Of a DNA stretch of 64,000 nucleotides, positions 1 to 11,786 are shown piece after piece. The stretch is from assembly GCF_964340395.1 (NCBI RefSeq), contig NC_135549.1, positions 23,214,842 through 23,278,841 on the forward strand, written 5' to 3'. The DNA is from Glandiceps talaboti (Eukaryota > Hemichordata > Enteropneusta > Spengelidae). A model generated the notes under the pieces. It did not search any database. It was not told where the DNA came from and saw only the letters and a program-made list of their open reading frames with translations. Positions within the stretch are counted from its first letter, which is position 1; each line of letters begins with the position of its first letter. The translations under genes and the position numbers were made by a program.

Positions 1-279
1 TGGTGATCGTCTTTGGACGTTTTAGCATTCAGACATTGATTGTATTTTCCAGTCATTGTAAACTTGAAATTGTCTTACAAGGTTTTTAAATGTCATTAAA
101 ATGTAAACATTGTACCCAGTTGCCACACACCCTCTGACAATGGCAATGCATTTCAAAAACTGCGAACTCGTGCAAAAAGAACGTCATTCTGTAATACTTT
201 TATTTAGTCTAAGAATGACAGATATAGATTGAGACCACTATGAGCAGGTAAGCATGTGATGTTATAGAAAAATAATATA

Positions 280-660
280 AGGCTGGGGTCAGAATTTATT
301 TTGGTCAAAATGTTTTTCGAAGCCAATCCTTCATGCACTCAAAAAATTCATACCCCTCCCTCCCGAAATGAACCCAAAAGAGGAGGAGGAAGGCATAGAC
401 AAATACATTCGCATGGCTGTCACCCAAATCATCACTGTATATAGGTTAACGAAGATATTGTGGCGAAGCTGCGAGAAATCATTTCATTTACTTGGTAAAC
501 GACCGCTTATGAGGTTTAATTGGTTCAAATCATGAGCAAAATATTTCGCCGCCTTTCAGACTAACAGAATTTTCGCACCCCCTTTGAACCCTATGATATT
601 TTCATGTCTCCCCCCCCCCCATTTCTCCCCAGCCCCTACCGTAAATTCTGAACCCAGCCT
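280..660. mobile_element. Short non-autonomous element with terminal inverted repeats
   Basis: The left end AGGCTGGGGTCAGAATTTA (from 280) is matched in inverse by TAAATTCTGAACCCAGCCT ending at 660, bounding about 380 bp. The interior has no coding capacity. It holds a stretch, about 500-650, that reappears at 3700-3877 (GAGGTTTAATT, TCAAATCATGAGCAAAATAT and a run of C). It is probably a MITE lying 3' of, or in the last intron of, the BRICHOS gene. Confidence 0.6.
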
Positions 661-846
661 AAACGCTCACAGCCCATACGGTCAACCGGGCTGTGAAATA
701 CTGAAAACACAAAATTAAAACAAAGTGGTCATATACAAACGTTAACCATGCAGTACTTTACGTGTGCATGACTAAGTAACAGTGCCTCAAGGGAAGCTGT
801 AGTCATTCTAATGAAATATGGCGTAGCGTCAAAATGTTTGACTTAC

Positions 847-3226
847 CCGAATCACTGGATTTGGTAGGTATCAACCAATAGCTTGCCTTTCCGTTGCATG
901 CCTCGTTAATAGGTTTGCCGAGAACAGACGTGTCTTTGATGGCATCACCAGCGACAGAGAAGTACTCGTAGTAACCACCGTCGGTCTCGATAGGCTTGTC
1001 CTGATCATGAGGAAGAAATTAAGATATTGTAGTGTACATTTAGTACATATACATAAAGTGGTATGTCATGAAGTCACAAAATACGAATCTGCAGCCATAA
1101 ATCCATGTCAGGAAATAACAGAATACGGATGCAATCCGGGCAGAATCATTGTTTAAAGTTTAATTTTTACCGCATGGTGTAATAATGTCTGTAGGCGATA
1201 ACCATAGGTGTAAAGCTTTGCATACTGTACCTTCTCCTTGGTGAGCTTGGGTTAAAAACAAGAGCATTGCAGAGTTCTGAATTTATTCTTGTCTCCTGTT
1301 TTTTCCCCCTTTTTCCAGCAGTTGATAAATTATCAGTTTGTTATTATCAACGTGAAAAAGTACATTTATGTTTGTTTGTTTGTTTGTTTGTTTGTTTGTT
1401 TGTTTGTTTGTTTGTTTGTTTTATTCTTACCTTGCTTTTCTCCAGCTCTTTCTTCAGTTCCGCTGGTACCGTAACTTTACCGTTCTCCATAGGAGTAACG
1501 TAACACACCTTGTCGTTTGCAGGGATGATAGCCTCAATGCCCTGTGTACACGGAGAAACAAAGATGCCGTGTTACGTATGCCCAACAAATACATGAAACT
1601 ATATCATACAATCACGTTGATAAAAAAAAGTTCAATCAGAAAGAGAAAAAATTGAGTTATTCATGATATGATCATCAACTGATATATTGGGATAATACAT
1701 ATTGAGAAATGAATAATCGATAAAACACTAATATTCAAGGTGACGTGAATAATTAACGACATTAGCTGTTAACTATGACAAGCCGTTCAGGCCAAAAGTA
1801 TTATTCTTATTTTAGCCTAGTATAGTATATTTTTTTTTTTATATTTTTCAGAGTTACAAACTAATTTTGACCACTTATGTGCCGTTTTTCGATGGAATCC
1901 ACACTTTTAATTCAAACAAATTTTTATTTATTTCAGAATATTGTTTATTTACAGGATTTATTTTGATTTATTTCCGACATGTTTTCAAAATATAGTTTGT
2001 TTTAATTTTTATTTTTATAATTTTTTTCTAAATTGTTTTTGTTGAAATTTGTAGGAGATAATTAATTTCGGATTTCTAATTTTTATTAAATATATTTATT
2101 TTTATTTATTTAAAAAAAGTTTTTTGAAATTTAATTTATTTTGTTCAGGACCTCGCTGTCTAGGAAATGGCAACCTAAGTCGGCCCAACGAATCACGTGA
2201 CAAGTCTCGTACATGAGCACTTCGATTAATTAAAGTTACAAGCTGTATATATAGAATCACGTATTCATCAAATCTACCCTTTACACATGTATCTATACAC
2301 AGAATGATAATTTACTGTGTATCCATGTCTCACAAACATGCAATACTACGACCCACATTACGAATGATACAAATTAATATTATCTTACGATATTAAAGTC
2401 TTGCACGATTTCGCCGTTTGCATCTGAGTCTTCGGATTTAAACGATTCGGTATTCTTTTCTTCGTCAATAATCACTGTCACGGTTTTCTCTTCCCCTTCT
2501 GCATACACAGTCAAATGGTAGGCTTTCTATGGGTGAATATAACAAATCACATCATTGTAAGGAACAAATTTAAATTACCCAGGACATGGAAACGTAAATT
2601 TGGGATGATTTTTTTACATGAATTACAAAGGTAACAACACAAGCTGCAAGCAGTTCAAAGTTTTTAAGTTTTGAGCTTTTCACCTGTTTTGGTCGACGAT
2701 CCTCATCAGAATAATACATTCCGTAGTTACAGCTGACCACTAGGTGGCGGTTTGATCTGTCTTGGTTGTACGATCCTCATTAGAATGCCAGCGACAGTTA
2801 ATACAGTTACAAATTTAAAGCTGATCAACGCATTTGGTCATTCATGTATACACATGAAAGAAAAACGCAAATATACGTATTATATACATTACCACAATGC
2901 ATCTGGCTCAGCAATTCGTAAAAAATACTATTCCTTGGAATGAAATGAAAAAGAATATGAAAATGGGTTTTATTTACCTGTACGGGTTTTACAGTCTCGT
3001 AAGTTGCAGCTGTAGTATTTTTTGAAATATGTGCCAAAGACAATAATCAACTACATGTAGATTTACACGTTTTGCAAAATCGCTATCAAACATGACTATG
3101 ATGACTAATACTAGAGGCACGCTGCTTTGAGCAATTGAAATGAATACAAGTTGTTACCTCCTCTGTCGGTGCCGAATTGACGAAGGCGATCGCCAAATGA
3201 AGGACAACAACAGCCAACATCTTCAT
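847..3226 (-). CDS. Secreted BRICHOS-domain protein, 5' four coding exons (3' end unresolved)
   Basis: Coding exons on the minus strand are 3158-3226, 2389-2526, 1431-1541 and 847-1000. Each has GT..AG borders; the first three introns are phase 0 and exon 4 ends in phase 1. The start MKMLAVVVLHLAIAFVNS is a clear signal peptide (about residues 1-18) and lies just downstream of a TATA box. Residues about 24-69 (KAYHLTVYAEGEE onward) form the pre-BRICHOS strand region. QDFNIGIEAI leads into Cys82 (VCYV), and Cys141 lies in EACNGKASYWL. The Asp plus the two Cys with the YWL ending are the BRICHOS signature, seen in gastrokine, chondromodulin and invertebrate antimicrobial-peptide precursors. BRICHOS domains act as chaperones for the attached hydrophobic or amphipathic segment in the secretory pathway; that role is family knowledge. 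The model runs to residue 157 and the stop is not settled. One acceptor near 190 would add Glu and an immediate stop; the true last exon may lie left of the window. Confidence 0.82.
1371..1421. repeat. (TTTG)n microsatellite
   Basis: About thirteen TTTG units lie immediately downstream of exon 3 of the BRICHOS gene, almost touching its donor site (cttac at 1426-1430 on the plus strand). The overlapping short ORFs here come from the repeat. Confidence 0.95.
2737..2750 (+). promoter_or_regulatory. CTCF-like motif inside a repeat
   Basis: CCACTAGGTGGCGG fits the vertebrate CTCF core CCASYAGRKGGCRS at all 14 positions. It sits in a repeat-like segment (CATCAGAATAATACATTCC..) in intron 1 of the BRICHOS gene. 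A related segment at 37440-37600 carries CCTCTAGGTGGCAG, one mismatch. Binding is inference. Confidence 0.35.
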
Positions 3227-3311
3227 CTTGTTACCGGGATAATTCTTCTTTCAGTGTAACTAGACCTCGATCACTTCACGAACTATTAATGTTCATGGAG
3301 AATTTCCCTGG

Positions 3312-3317
3312 TTTATA
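3312..3317 (-). promoter_or_regulatory. TATA box of the BRICHOS gene
   Basis: TATAAA reads on the minus strand about 85 bp upstream of the start codon at 3226. This would place transcription initiation near 3282 and give a short 5' UTR. A TATA promoter suits a highly expressed, tissue-specific secreted product. The assignment rests on position and motif only. Confidence 0.5.
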
Positions 3318-3604
3318 TTTTGTTTGGTCACATTCTCTTTAATAAGTAAGATAAATCATAGAAAATGGAGCTGTCTATGGACAAATCAACCGTGAAAGGA
3401 TTACTCCAAAACCGGTGCTGAGGCCGGTACTAGTCGTAATAATTTTTATGACAAAACATAAATCAGAAGCTCCTATAGTAAGTAAAACAGTATGTTACTT
3501 TAAAATTTACACGTTAGTTTTAGTATTTAGAATTACTTAACCTGTAGATTTTAATTTTCACAAAATACCACTTGCCAGCAAGACTAATCGCCCGATTGCG
3601 AATG

Positions 3605-3877
3605 ATGAATGATTTTGGTAGACACATACATTCGCTTGGCTATTGACTGTTTCATAATTAAATGTATGGTAGGTAAATGAAGTGTACAATTTTGCAAAGT
3701 ACAATAAACGACTGCTCCTGAGGTTTAATTTGGTTCAAATCATGAGCAAAATATTTCGCCCCCCCTTTCAGACCATCAGAATTTTCATGCCCCTTTCAAC
3801 CCTCATTTTTTTTTCATGCCACCCCCAATTTCTCCCCAGCTCAGCCCCTTGCCGTAAATTCTGATCCCATGCTTGAG
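3605..3877. repeat. Second, partial copy of the 280-660 element
   Basis: From the ACATACATTCGC stretch to GTAAATTCTGATCCCATGCT it parallels the right two thirds of the element at 280-660, including GAGCAAAATATTTCGCC and TTTCTCCCCAGC. The right inverted-repeat end is recognisable but diverged. Confidence 0.6.
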
Positions 3878-5329
3878 GAGGTACAATTATATTATTCCTA
3901 TATTTTTCTTCATTCGGCCTATAAATATTAACCTAAGAGTTTGTCAGTACTCGTCTAGCGATTCATAGTGACAAGGTCCCTTAGGTAACTTGCATTTTCC
4001 GTAATAAAAATATTAGGAACAATTTCTAATTAAATTCTACGCCTTATGATTCAATCGCTCTCCCCGGACAAGGAAACCCCATGGGAGTTCTGAACTATTT
4101 TAATTGCTTGGCGCTGTAGGCGTCAATGGAACGAGTATACGCTTTAAAAACCACACGTTAACAAAACAAACTCGGAAAACTGAGAAAACATTCATCATTC
4201 AGGACATTACAAATTATTGGCAATAAATAAAAAAAAAACACTGTACAGTTATTGCATTGCTCATCCTACATGGAAACGTTAAGTATACAACAATGTTTTG
4301 TGAAGTAGGATGCACGGAAAACATATTGGTGGCAGTAATTTAAAAATTAACAAACTATAATTGTATTCGTCAAGAATTTTGCTGTTTCTTTCTTAGGGTT
4401 TGATATATTTTCCTAGCTGGGCCATGAATGCCTTGCTTTCAACTATTCTACTTCTACACTATGCAAACATATTATTGCACCGAAGTAACGCTGGTGGTAA
4501 ACGACGGGATATCAATGCTGGTGAGGACAGTTTTAAGGTACGTTGTAGACAGAGCTGGTTGTAGATAACTGAGACACGGTTACATCACAATACCTACGAC
4601 TTTTAGGTCAAATATGTGTAAATCATAGTTCACGTGATGTGGGTGATGTAGAAAATTCGAAGGAATATTGTGGTTGCCAGGTAACAATGTACGAAAATTC
4701 GAAGGAATATTGCGGTTGCCAGGTAACAATGAACGAACAAATGAAGCAAGAAATAGGTGTATATACTGATATCAATGTGATGAGCAAGCATATGCTAATT
4801 AAATTGGACGAAATCTGACAATTAAGATTGATAATAAGTCCGCTTTCTTGGTTTATCTGAAGCACTCATCCCATTCTTAAAAACATCACTCAACAACAAA
4901 GCCCAGTTTTTCTCTTCTCAGTTTGCCTTCTTTGCGTCAAATATAGTCTCCAAGTGCGTTCGTTGTTAGGCGAACTGCAGGGTAGTGATGGATTGTAATT
5001 TACTATTATGCTGTATGGTAACAATATCATTTATTCCAATACGAAATAACTCTTGGAGGAATTATTAAAGGTTACAAAGCACAAATGGAAAGAAATAAGT
5101 AATATAAAATAAAATAAAATAAGACAAGTGCCTTTTTTGTAACATATGTAGAAGTGGTTCTGCTATTCAGCTCTTCCACTATGCAATTTTGTTTTAGCAA
5201 AGTAATAAAGTAGTTAGTGGTTTCATATGATGACTCACACACACACTATAGAACACATTTCACACAGAAAGTTGGTAAAATATGTACTTTTATATTACAG
5301 TCACCATTTTACAAAACATTCTATTTCTA

Positions 5330-5470
5330 CCCCTAATTTGTATAATAATAAACCAATTAACCTGTCTTGAATAAAGATATATCTGCTCATCCCAAGACAC
5401 CTACACAATAAATTTCAACTCCATTGGCCCAGCAGTTTTGGAGAAGCAAATTTTTGAAGCATTTTAGGGA
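5330..5470 (+). repeat. Dispersed repeat, family of 7510-7975
   Basis: The segment CTAATTTG.ATAATAATA.ACCAATTAACCTGTCTTGAA, then TATCTGCTCATC and CATTGGCCCAGCAGTTTTGG, recurs about 2.2 kb downstream in tandem copies. No ORF of note. Confidence 0.7.
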
Positions 5471-5489
5471 CCTGTCACTTTCTTCGTCC

Positions 5490-5600
5490 TGGGGGGGGGG
5501 GGGTGGATTGGGAGGGGGGGGGTCATCCTGTTTTTGAAATTGGCAGTGGGGGGGGGGGGTCATGCTGTTTTCAAAATTGTGGATGGGGGGGGGGGGGTCA
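5490..5600. repeat. Poly-G-rich tandem repeat
   Basis: Five runs of 7 to 13 G are separated by variants of GTCATGCTGTTTTCAAAATTG. The related block at 7333-7471 has the same GTCATCATGTTTT spacers and ends in a long C run. The runs are G-quadruplex candidates. Confidence 0.8.
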
Positions 5601-6239
5601 TTGTGTTTTGGATTGTGATGGAAGAAAAAAAATCCTTTTTCTACAATGGCATATAGCCTTGTCTGAAATGTGGTACATGTAAATATTTGTTCTTCTCCCT
5701 GTTTCTTACATGAATTCTTTAATATTACTTATTAGTTCAAGCATAACTATAAATATACATATACATGTATTACCTAGCTACCACACTAGTTACAGAACAT
5801 GTCACGTAAATGCTTGGCTGTTTCACAATCAGTGCTTCACTTATATTGCACTTTTGGGCAAAGGTGAACTTGAAGGTTTCGTAATGGTAATCTTCATAGA
5901 TAGTTCATAAAAGGAGTTAATCTATAATGTTCCCTACTCGTTACTATGAACTTGTCAGAAGGGATTAATACACTTTCTATTTTGGACACTACATGTTATT
6001 GACACTACAAATCACCACATCTCATCAGATTCCAGTTTCTATCATACACTATAGGTATGACCATCTAAAGTTCTCTAACATACCGGTGACTTTACTATAC
6101 ATGCAATATTAATGCCACTATACCAATGTTACAGGGCCATTTTTATGTGACATGGGAAACTCATCTAAAACTTACATTTACTTTAGCTATTCGAAGCTTG
6201 GAAATATTACCTCAAAGGCTAACCTAAACATTGCCTTAA

Positions 6240-7200
6240 TAGAAGCAAAAAACTGCAGATCTGCCAGGGGGAAAACCCCCAAGGACTCCCTCACCCCAGA
6301 GGTCACTCATGCATTCAACCAACAATCAGATGCACCAACAACCCTTTTACTCTCATAATGATATTAGACTTTTCTTAAATATTTTCACCCAATTGTAATT
6401 TGAGATGATAGTCTTTTAAAGATGTGAAATGTTTGCCAAGATAGTCTAAAATTGAATTAAAACTCCAAATCTCCCCTACCAATGATACTACCAGTAGATG
6501 TACTGACCTTTACTACATGTATATAATGATGCCATTTAACTGTTTAAGAACATATTTCAACCCTATGTAAGTTATAAAGAATAGTTTCTGATACTTGATG
6601 GTGCTGTCTTGTAAAGCATGGATTGAGTTATTGCAAATCCTCCAGGGCTTCTAGAGGGAGACCCCTTGGACCTCCAACATGAGGTGGACATATCCCAGTC
6701 TCCAGCTCTTCCCCTCTTACTGTCAAGATGCTATCAAAGTATATTTCAAAAGTATTTCAACCCTGTGTAGTTACTTTTTACATGTTAGGTGCTGTCTTGT
6801 ATTGTCTGAAAGGGTCTGAATAGTCTCAAAATTGACTTTTCAGAGTAAAAAAACCCCAGGACTTCTAGGGGGAGACCCCCTAGGACCCCCCACTACATGA
6901 GGTGTACACATCCCAGTCTCAAGCTCTTCCCCCTACCTCTTACTGTCAAGATGCTATCAAACTTAATATTTCAAAAATATTTTTTCTTTTTACATGTTGG
7001 TGCTGTCTTGTAAAGCTTGGAAATTATTGTCTGAAAGGGCCTGAAGTCTCAAAATTGACTTTTCAGAGTAAAAAACCTCCCGGGCTTCTAGGGGGAGACC
7101 CCCCTAGGACCCCCAATAAGAGATATACATATTCCCTGCTAAAGCTTTCCCATACTTTTCACTGTCAAGATGCTATTAAACTCCTTTTGGAATATATTTA
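6240..7200. repeat. Degenerate tandem repeat, unit about 200-230 bp
   Basis: Three clear copies begin near 6600, 6790 and 7000, plus an older fragment at 6240-6350. Each contains GGTGCTGTCTTGTA, a GACTTCTAGGGGGAGACCCC box, ATATCCC..TC..GCTCTTCCCC and ACTGTCAAGATGCTAT. The GGGGGAGACCCCC core is self-complementary. The ORF at 6902-7210 comes from the repeat. Confidence 0.75.
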
Positions 7201-7332
7201 CCCTGCGTAGTCAATAATTATAATTATGATAGTGCTGACCTGGGATCTTATAAAATAGATGCAAGACAGTCAAGCAGTCCACACTGAGTCGTGATCAAAA
7301 AATACCTGTCATATGAATATTATATATATATG

Positions 7333-7471
7333 GGGGGGGGGGGGGGGGTCATCATGTTTTTTAAGTGATAGAGGGGTCAGCATGTTTTTGGTTTTACAGA
7401 TGGGGGGGGGGTCAGTGACTTTTTGTCGGCCCAATTTTAGAATCCACCGCCCCCCCCCCCCCCCCCCCCCA
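7333..7471. repeat. Poly-G then poly-C block
   Basis: G runs at about 7333-7349 and 7401-7411 are followed by a C run of about 20 at 7450-7471, with GTCATCATG / GTCAGCATG spacers as at 5490-5600. Confidence 0.85.
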
Positions 7472-7509
7472 GGCTGAAGAAACTGACCGGTCCCTTAACC
7501 AAAAATTCT

Positions 7510-7975
7510 ATTTTTAGACCTAATTTGCATAATAATGACCCAATCAACTTGTCTTGAACAAACTTGTATCTGCTCATCAAATGACACCTACACAACAAAT
7601 TTCAACTCAATTGGCTCAGTAACTTTGGAGAAGATTTTTGAAGCATTTTTACCAAATATTCTAATTTTAGACCTAATTTGCATATTAGCTCAATTGGCCC
7701 AGTGGTTTTGGAGAAGATTTTTGAAGCATTTTTACCCAAAATTCTAATTTTGGACCTAATTTGCATAAAAATGACCCCGTCAACTTGTCTTGAAGAAATT
7801 TATATCTGCTCATCAAATGAAACTAACACACCAAATTTAAGGTCAATTGGCCCTGTAGTTTTGGAGAAGATGATGAAAGTAAAAAAGTTGATGGATGGAC
7901 GACAGGCGCCAACAGAGAATCAACCTAACCTTTAAGCTCTGCTAAGCTGTCGCTGGAGCTAAAAATTAAAAATTA
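7510..7975 (+). repeat. Tandem copies of a dispersed repeat
   Basis: Three copies (the middle one shortened) of a unit containing GACCTAATTTGCATA, CAACTTGTCTTGAA, ATCTGCTCATCAAATGA and CAATTGGCCC.GT.GTTTTGG. The last copy runs into ATGGATGGACGACAGGCGCC..GCTCTGCTAAGCTG..GGAGCTAAAAATT, an ending typical of abundant marine-invertebrate repeats. Confidence 0.75.
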
Positions 7976-8029
7976 AAGATGAATATCGATGATAGAAAAT
8001 ATTGAGAAAAAATCAGTTACATAATAATC

Positions 8030-9060
8030 AATGAATCAGTTACATTATTAACCCCAGGTATAAACTGCATGCCTTCTGTCAGGATTGAAATTCCCTATAT
8101 CCTGCGATATCATCATCAACATACATGTATGTACCAAATTACATATATTTGAAGCATGTACTGTAAAGGGTATTGCTGAATTGCCAAAAATTATTAAATA
8201 TGCAAATGACTCATTAACATTAAGTTTTACACCATCAAGCTAAATCGGAAACATGCACCTTGTTATCATCGATATATGTACAAATGATATGAAATCTGAA
8301 GCTTGCACCCTTAACATATTGCCTAATCATCAAAAATCATTGACTATGGAAATTACTCATTAGACTTAAAAGCTGCATCAATACGCTTTATAAGAAATCT
8401 TTGTTATCGCCAATGTATTTTCACAGATATTATGAAGTTTGAACAGTGCTTTTGCAACACACTGCCTGATTACCAAAAATCATTAAAGAGGAATACCACT
8501 CCAAGAATTATGCAACGGACACATTAAAATCAAAAGCTACACATGTCTGTAAGTATGTTCACTTTTCCATTGTAAATGTACATACCAAATTATATGACAT
8601 TTGAAGATTGCATTATTAAGATATTGCCTAATTGCCAATAATCATTAATTATGCAAAATTACTCATTACAAACATCAGCAAGCTTTATAGTACATGTCTG
8701 TACATGTGGGGTATCATCACTGTGTATCTTATGATATTGCCTAATTACCAGAAATTCATTAAAGAGGAATGTCACTGGCAGGAAATAAATAAATTTTTAG
8801 TTCTGGAGAGTCATTTTATGATTTCACAACACAGATTTTGCAAGATTACCAAGAAATACCAAGTTGAAACTCTTTTCACCTTCATCGTTCTCTTAGTACT
8901 CCACTGTTGCCTCATGGCTCTTAGTAGACATACATGTATTGGTTGAACAATGAATATCTATGACTCATAAGTACCTTCTCATCACTTAAAATAGTTAATT
9001 ATGCAAATGATCATTAAACATTCATAGGATGTTTACCAGTTCTTGCTTTTACCATAAGGA
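8030..9060 (+). repeat. Old degenerate repeat array, family of 32560-33860
   Basis: Loose units of roughly 130-200 bp recur: a TACCAAATTA.AT.ATTTGAAG box, TATTGCCTAATT.CCAAAAATCATTAA and ATGCAAAT.ACTCATTA. The same boxes appear in HPD intron 3. The ORF at 8632-8946 lies inside and has no recognisable domain. Part of 8760-8900 also resembles the GGAGAGTCATTT repeat of 21166-21380. Confidence 0.6.
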
Positions 9061-9474
9061 AGATGTGTAGCAAGTTTCATCAGGATCGGTGCATTAGATT
9101 TTGAGATATCATTTCCACAGACAGACAAAACCATAATATAACTTCACATACAGAATGTAAAAATACTGCCAATAGCAATGTGCACAACTGAAATTCAATG
9201 TCTGACATACATATGCAGTGAGAGAAACACACCTCAAACATGAAAATACCCCTACAGGATAATGGAACATGTCGGCAAAGTGATAACCATATCTCATGGA
9301 CTTCCACTGTAAAGGACCAACTGTTTTGATAGAAAATCACTCTTTTAGACATAACTTGAAAACCAGTGATGGGATCACTTTCATTTGAACTATTTTTCAT
9401 CTAGACACCCAAAGTAATGTCTCCACCAAATCTCAAGGCAATCGGTCAGGCAGTTTTTGATTTTAATTAAGTCG

Positions 9475-9476
<2 letters not shown>

Positions 9477-9535
<59 letters not shown>
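9477..9535. repeat. (CA)n microsatellite
   Basis: An almost perfect CA run of about 28 units. Confidence 0.97.
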
Positions 9536-9839
9536 CCGCACATACACACATTTTGTAATGCCTATAGCCCTATTGAACTACTTTAGTGATAAAAATCCTA
9601 AATGTACAGTTAACTTGTGTAAACAAACACAAACAGCTAGCCTACCTACCCCTTCTAGTCTTACCAATATGCTCACCGAAATTAATTCACTAGAGACCTC
9701 ACTGTGGGTTATTGCAATAAGAGTTTTATGAAGACAATAAAATTTACAGGTACACGTCATCAAACAAATTGGATTATCGTTTAAAAATTTATTTCAATGC
9801 AGTGTAGGCGTTTATTAGACAAATTCCTAAAAATAATTG

Positions 9840-10180
9840 TTTGGTTCCAGGTACCTGACCTTTAACTTTTTTTTTTATGTATTCGAGAAAAAAATAATAA
9901 AATCGCAAAAAGGTCTCACAGGAATAGTAGATGCGGAAACTGACATCAACTTAAAAAGACAATATAAAACTGTTCTTCTAATCTGTAATGGCTATACCAG
10001 GATAGGAAGAAATACATAACACATGTATAGAGACCATTTGGAAAACAATGGAAAACCTGAACTACACACTCACACATGAAAAAAAAAAATAATAAAATAA
10101 AAAAAAAATCTATCTACCCCACCTATTCTAAAATTGAGGGTAATTGGAACCACAAAATTTTTTTTATTAGGCTTTAATCA
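9840..10180 (-). repeat. Dispersed repeat, inverted relative to the copy at 26625
   Basis: Read on the minus strand it contains TTTCATGTGTGAGTGT, TTCAGGTTTTCCATTG, CAAATGGTCTCT, TTGTCTTTTTAAGTTGATGT and ATTTTATTATTTTT in the same order as 26640-26900 on the plus strand. The outer end carries a GGTGGGGTAGATAGAT box. No coding capacity. Confidence 0.75.
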
Positions 10181-11459
10181 AAGGGGGCATAAATAGAGTT
10201 TCTACTTTTTTGTGAAGTGTGGGGAGGGGGATTTTTAGCATATTATTATACCTTTTTGAAGAATCAATACAACTCATTATATTGACATGTCAGTGCAGTA
10301 TTTAAATTAAAGGTCGTATCTGCTATGGAAATGTATAGGCAGATATGACCTTACAGCACTGACGCCACAATATATGCATTGTTTTTACCATAATTTTTAA
10401 TCTCTTTATAGTAAGTGTCTCTGTTAATATATTCAACTGTAGCCAATATCATCCATCCATCCACAATCAAAAGGAATATTTTCACTTCAGAAGTCTGTGA
10501 TGCAATAACTCCTGTTACACCAACTAAGTATTCTGTTCCTTCACAAAATACTTCATAGTACAGTGGTAAGGAAGGATTGTACCAGAGGTCAAAGGTTCCA
10601 GCTGAGGTACAAACAAATTTATCCCCTGAGATATCATCATTGAAAGCATCAATTCAGAGTAAATTAAACAGCTTTTTATTTATTTTTTTCGATCAAAATA
10701 AAAAATTTGTTCTGAATTGGTGCTAAAAGTCACATATTAAAACACCCTGTTGTTTTTATTACACCATATTTCCATCCTTTCACTTCCAACTTCTTGAAAT
10801 TGAGGTGTTTGTGTTTGAACTGTGTACATATAACTTAGTGTGTTACTTTGTTGCTTGAACCATGACATGGCCTGTGTCTATGTATAGGGATTCAACAATA
10901 TGTGTTTGTATATTCCAATAAACACGATACACCAATTTATACAAATAACTCCATTGTTACAATTTTCTGCAATACAAAATGCTGAAAGCACCAGTGTTCC
11001 ATCACAGTAAATCACATCCTCTTTTATGGCACCGTCCAAGATACACTGCCACGATTTGTTATTTAGCAGTGTCATGGAAGAAACAACAACTCTGGTTTGG
11101 GAGAATGCAGTGTTCTTGAACTACTGTAGCCTGTCTACATCACCAATCTGTGTCTACAATAACTCTCACCTACTCTACATTCAGGCATGCAAGAGCCATC
11201 ATAGACACAGATCAGTGATGTAGATAGACTAGTATTGCTGATAAACAGATAGGTGTATTTTATATTCACTCCTATGAGTTGATATTAAAATATGCAAATT
11301 TCAGCAAGCAACCTCACACAAATTTCATCATCTTCAAATTTATTTTTTTTACAACAAAATGAAGTAATAGTGTAAGTTGTGGGTGCTCAACAACATTGGA
11401 CAATAATACATACTTTAGGAAACAGAATAAAATGGAACCTGTGATTTGACAAAAGTACA

Positions 11460-11465
11460 TTTATT
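11460..11465 (-). terminator. Candidate polyadenylation signal of POLR1G
   Basis: AATAAA on the minus strand, about 320 bp downstream of the POLR1G stop at 11787. Chosen by motif and distance only. Confidence 0.4.
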
Positions 11466-11786
11466 TCATGTTCTGTGATAAAGGCACAGAGAGCCAAAGC
11501 AAGCCATAATATGTGCTATAAAATTTGCAACTCCTCGGGACTTCATGACATAGAACATCACAAAATGTACTCGTTACTGAAACATAAAATTGATACTGTA
11601 TTGACTCAATTCTGTACAATTACATTTTGAATTTTACAACTTCAAATATTCACTTATGAGCTTCTGCCCTTAGAATTATATCCTGCATATTCCAGCAGTC
11701 CTAATGTTGTTGCAATACCATCTGCAGCTGAACAAATGAAGATGAAAAATCTCAACGTTTTCAAATATTTCCACGACAATATTAAC

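Larger units (their letters stand above)
3318..11786. other. Repeat-rich intergenic region, no supported gene
   Basis: It separates the BRICHOS promoter from the 3' end of POLR1G. I found no conserved coding exon on either strand; all ORFs are short and of simple composition. It holds the repeats listed separately between 3605 and 10180. In 3880-5320 and 10190-11450 I see only AT-rich unique-looking sequence. Confidence 0.6.

Noticed and set aside
765-822. Possible last exon of the BRICHOS gene ending KYCMVNVCI
   Set aside because: It would need an intron of about 50 bp with a weak acceptor; kept only as a possibility in the findings.
2982-3001. Possible 20-32-bp exon (TVKPVQ) between exons 1 and 2 of the BRICHOS gene
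   Set aside because: The natural acceptor CTACAG gives the wrong phase and a stop; exons 1 and 2 join directly in phase 0.
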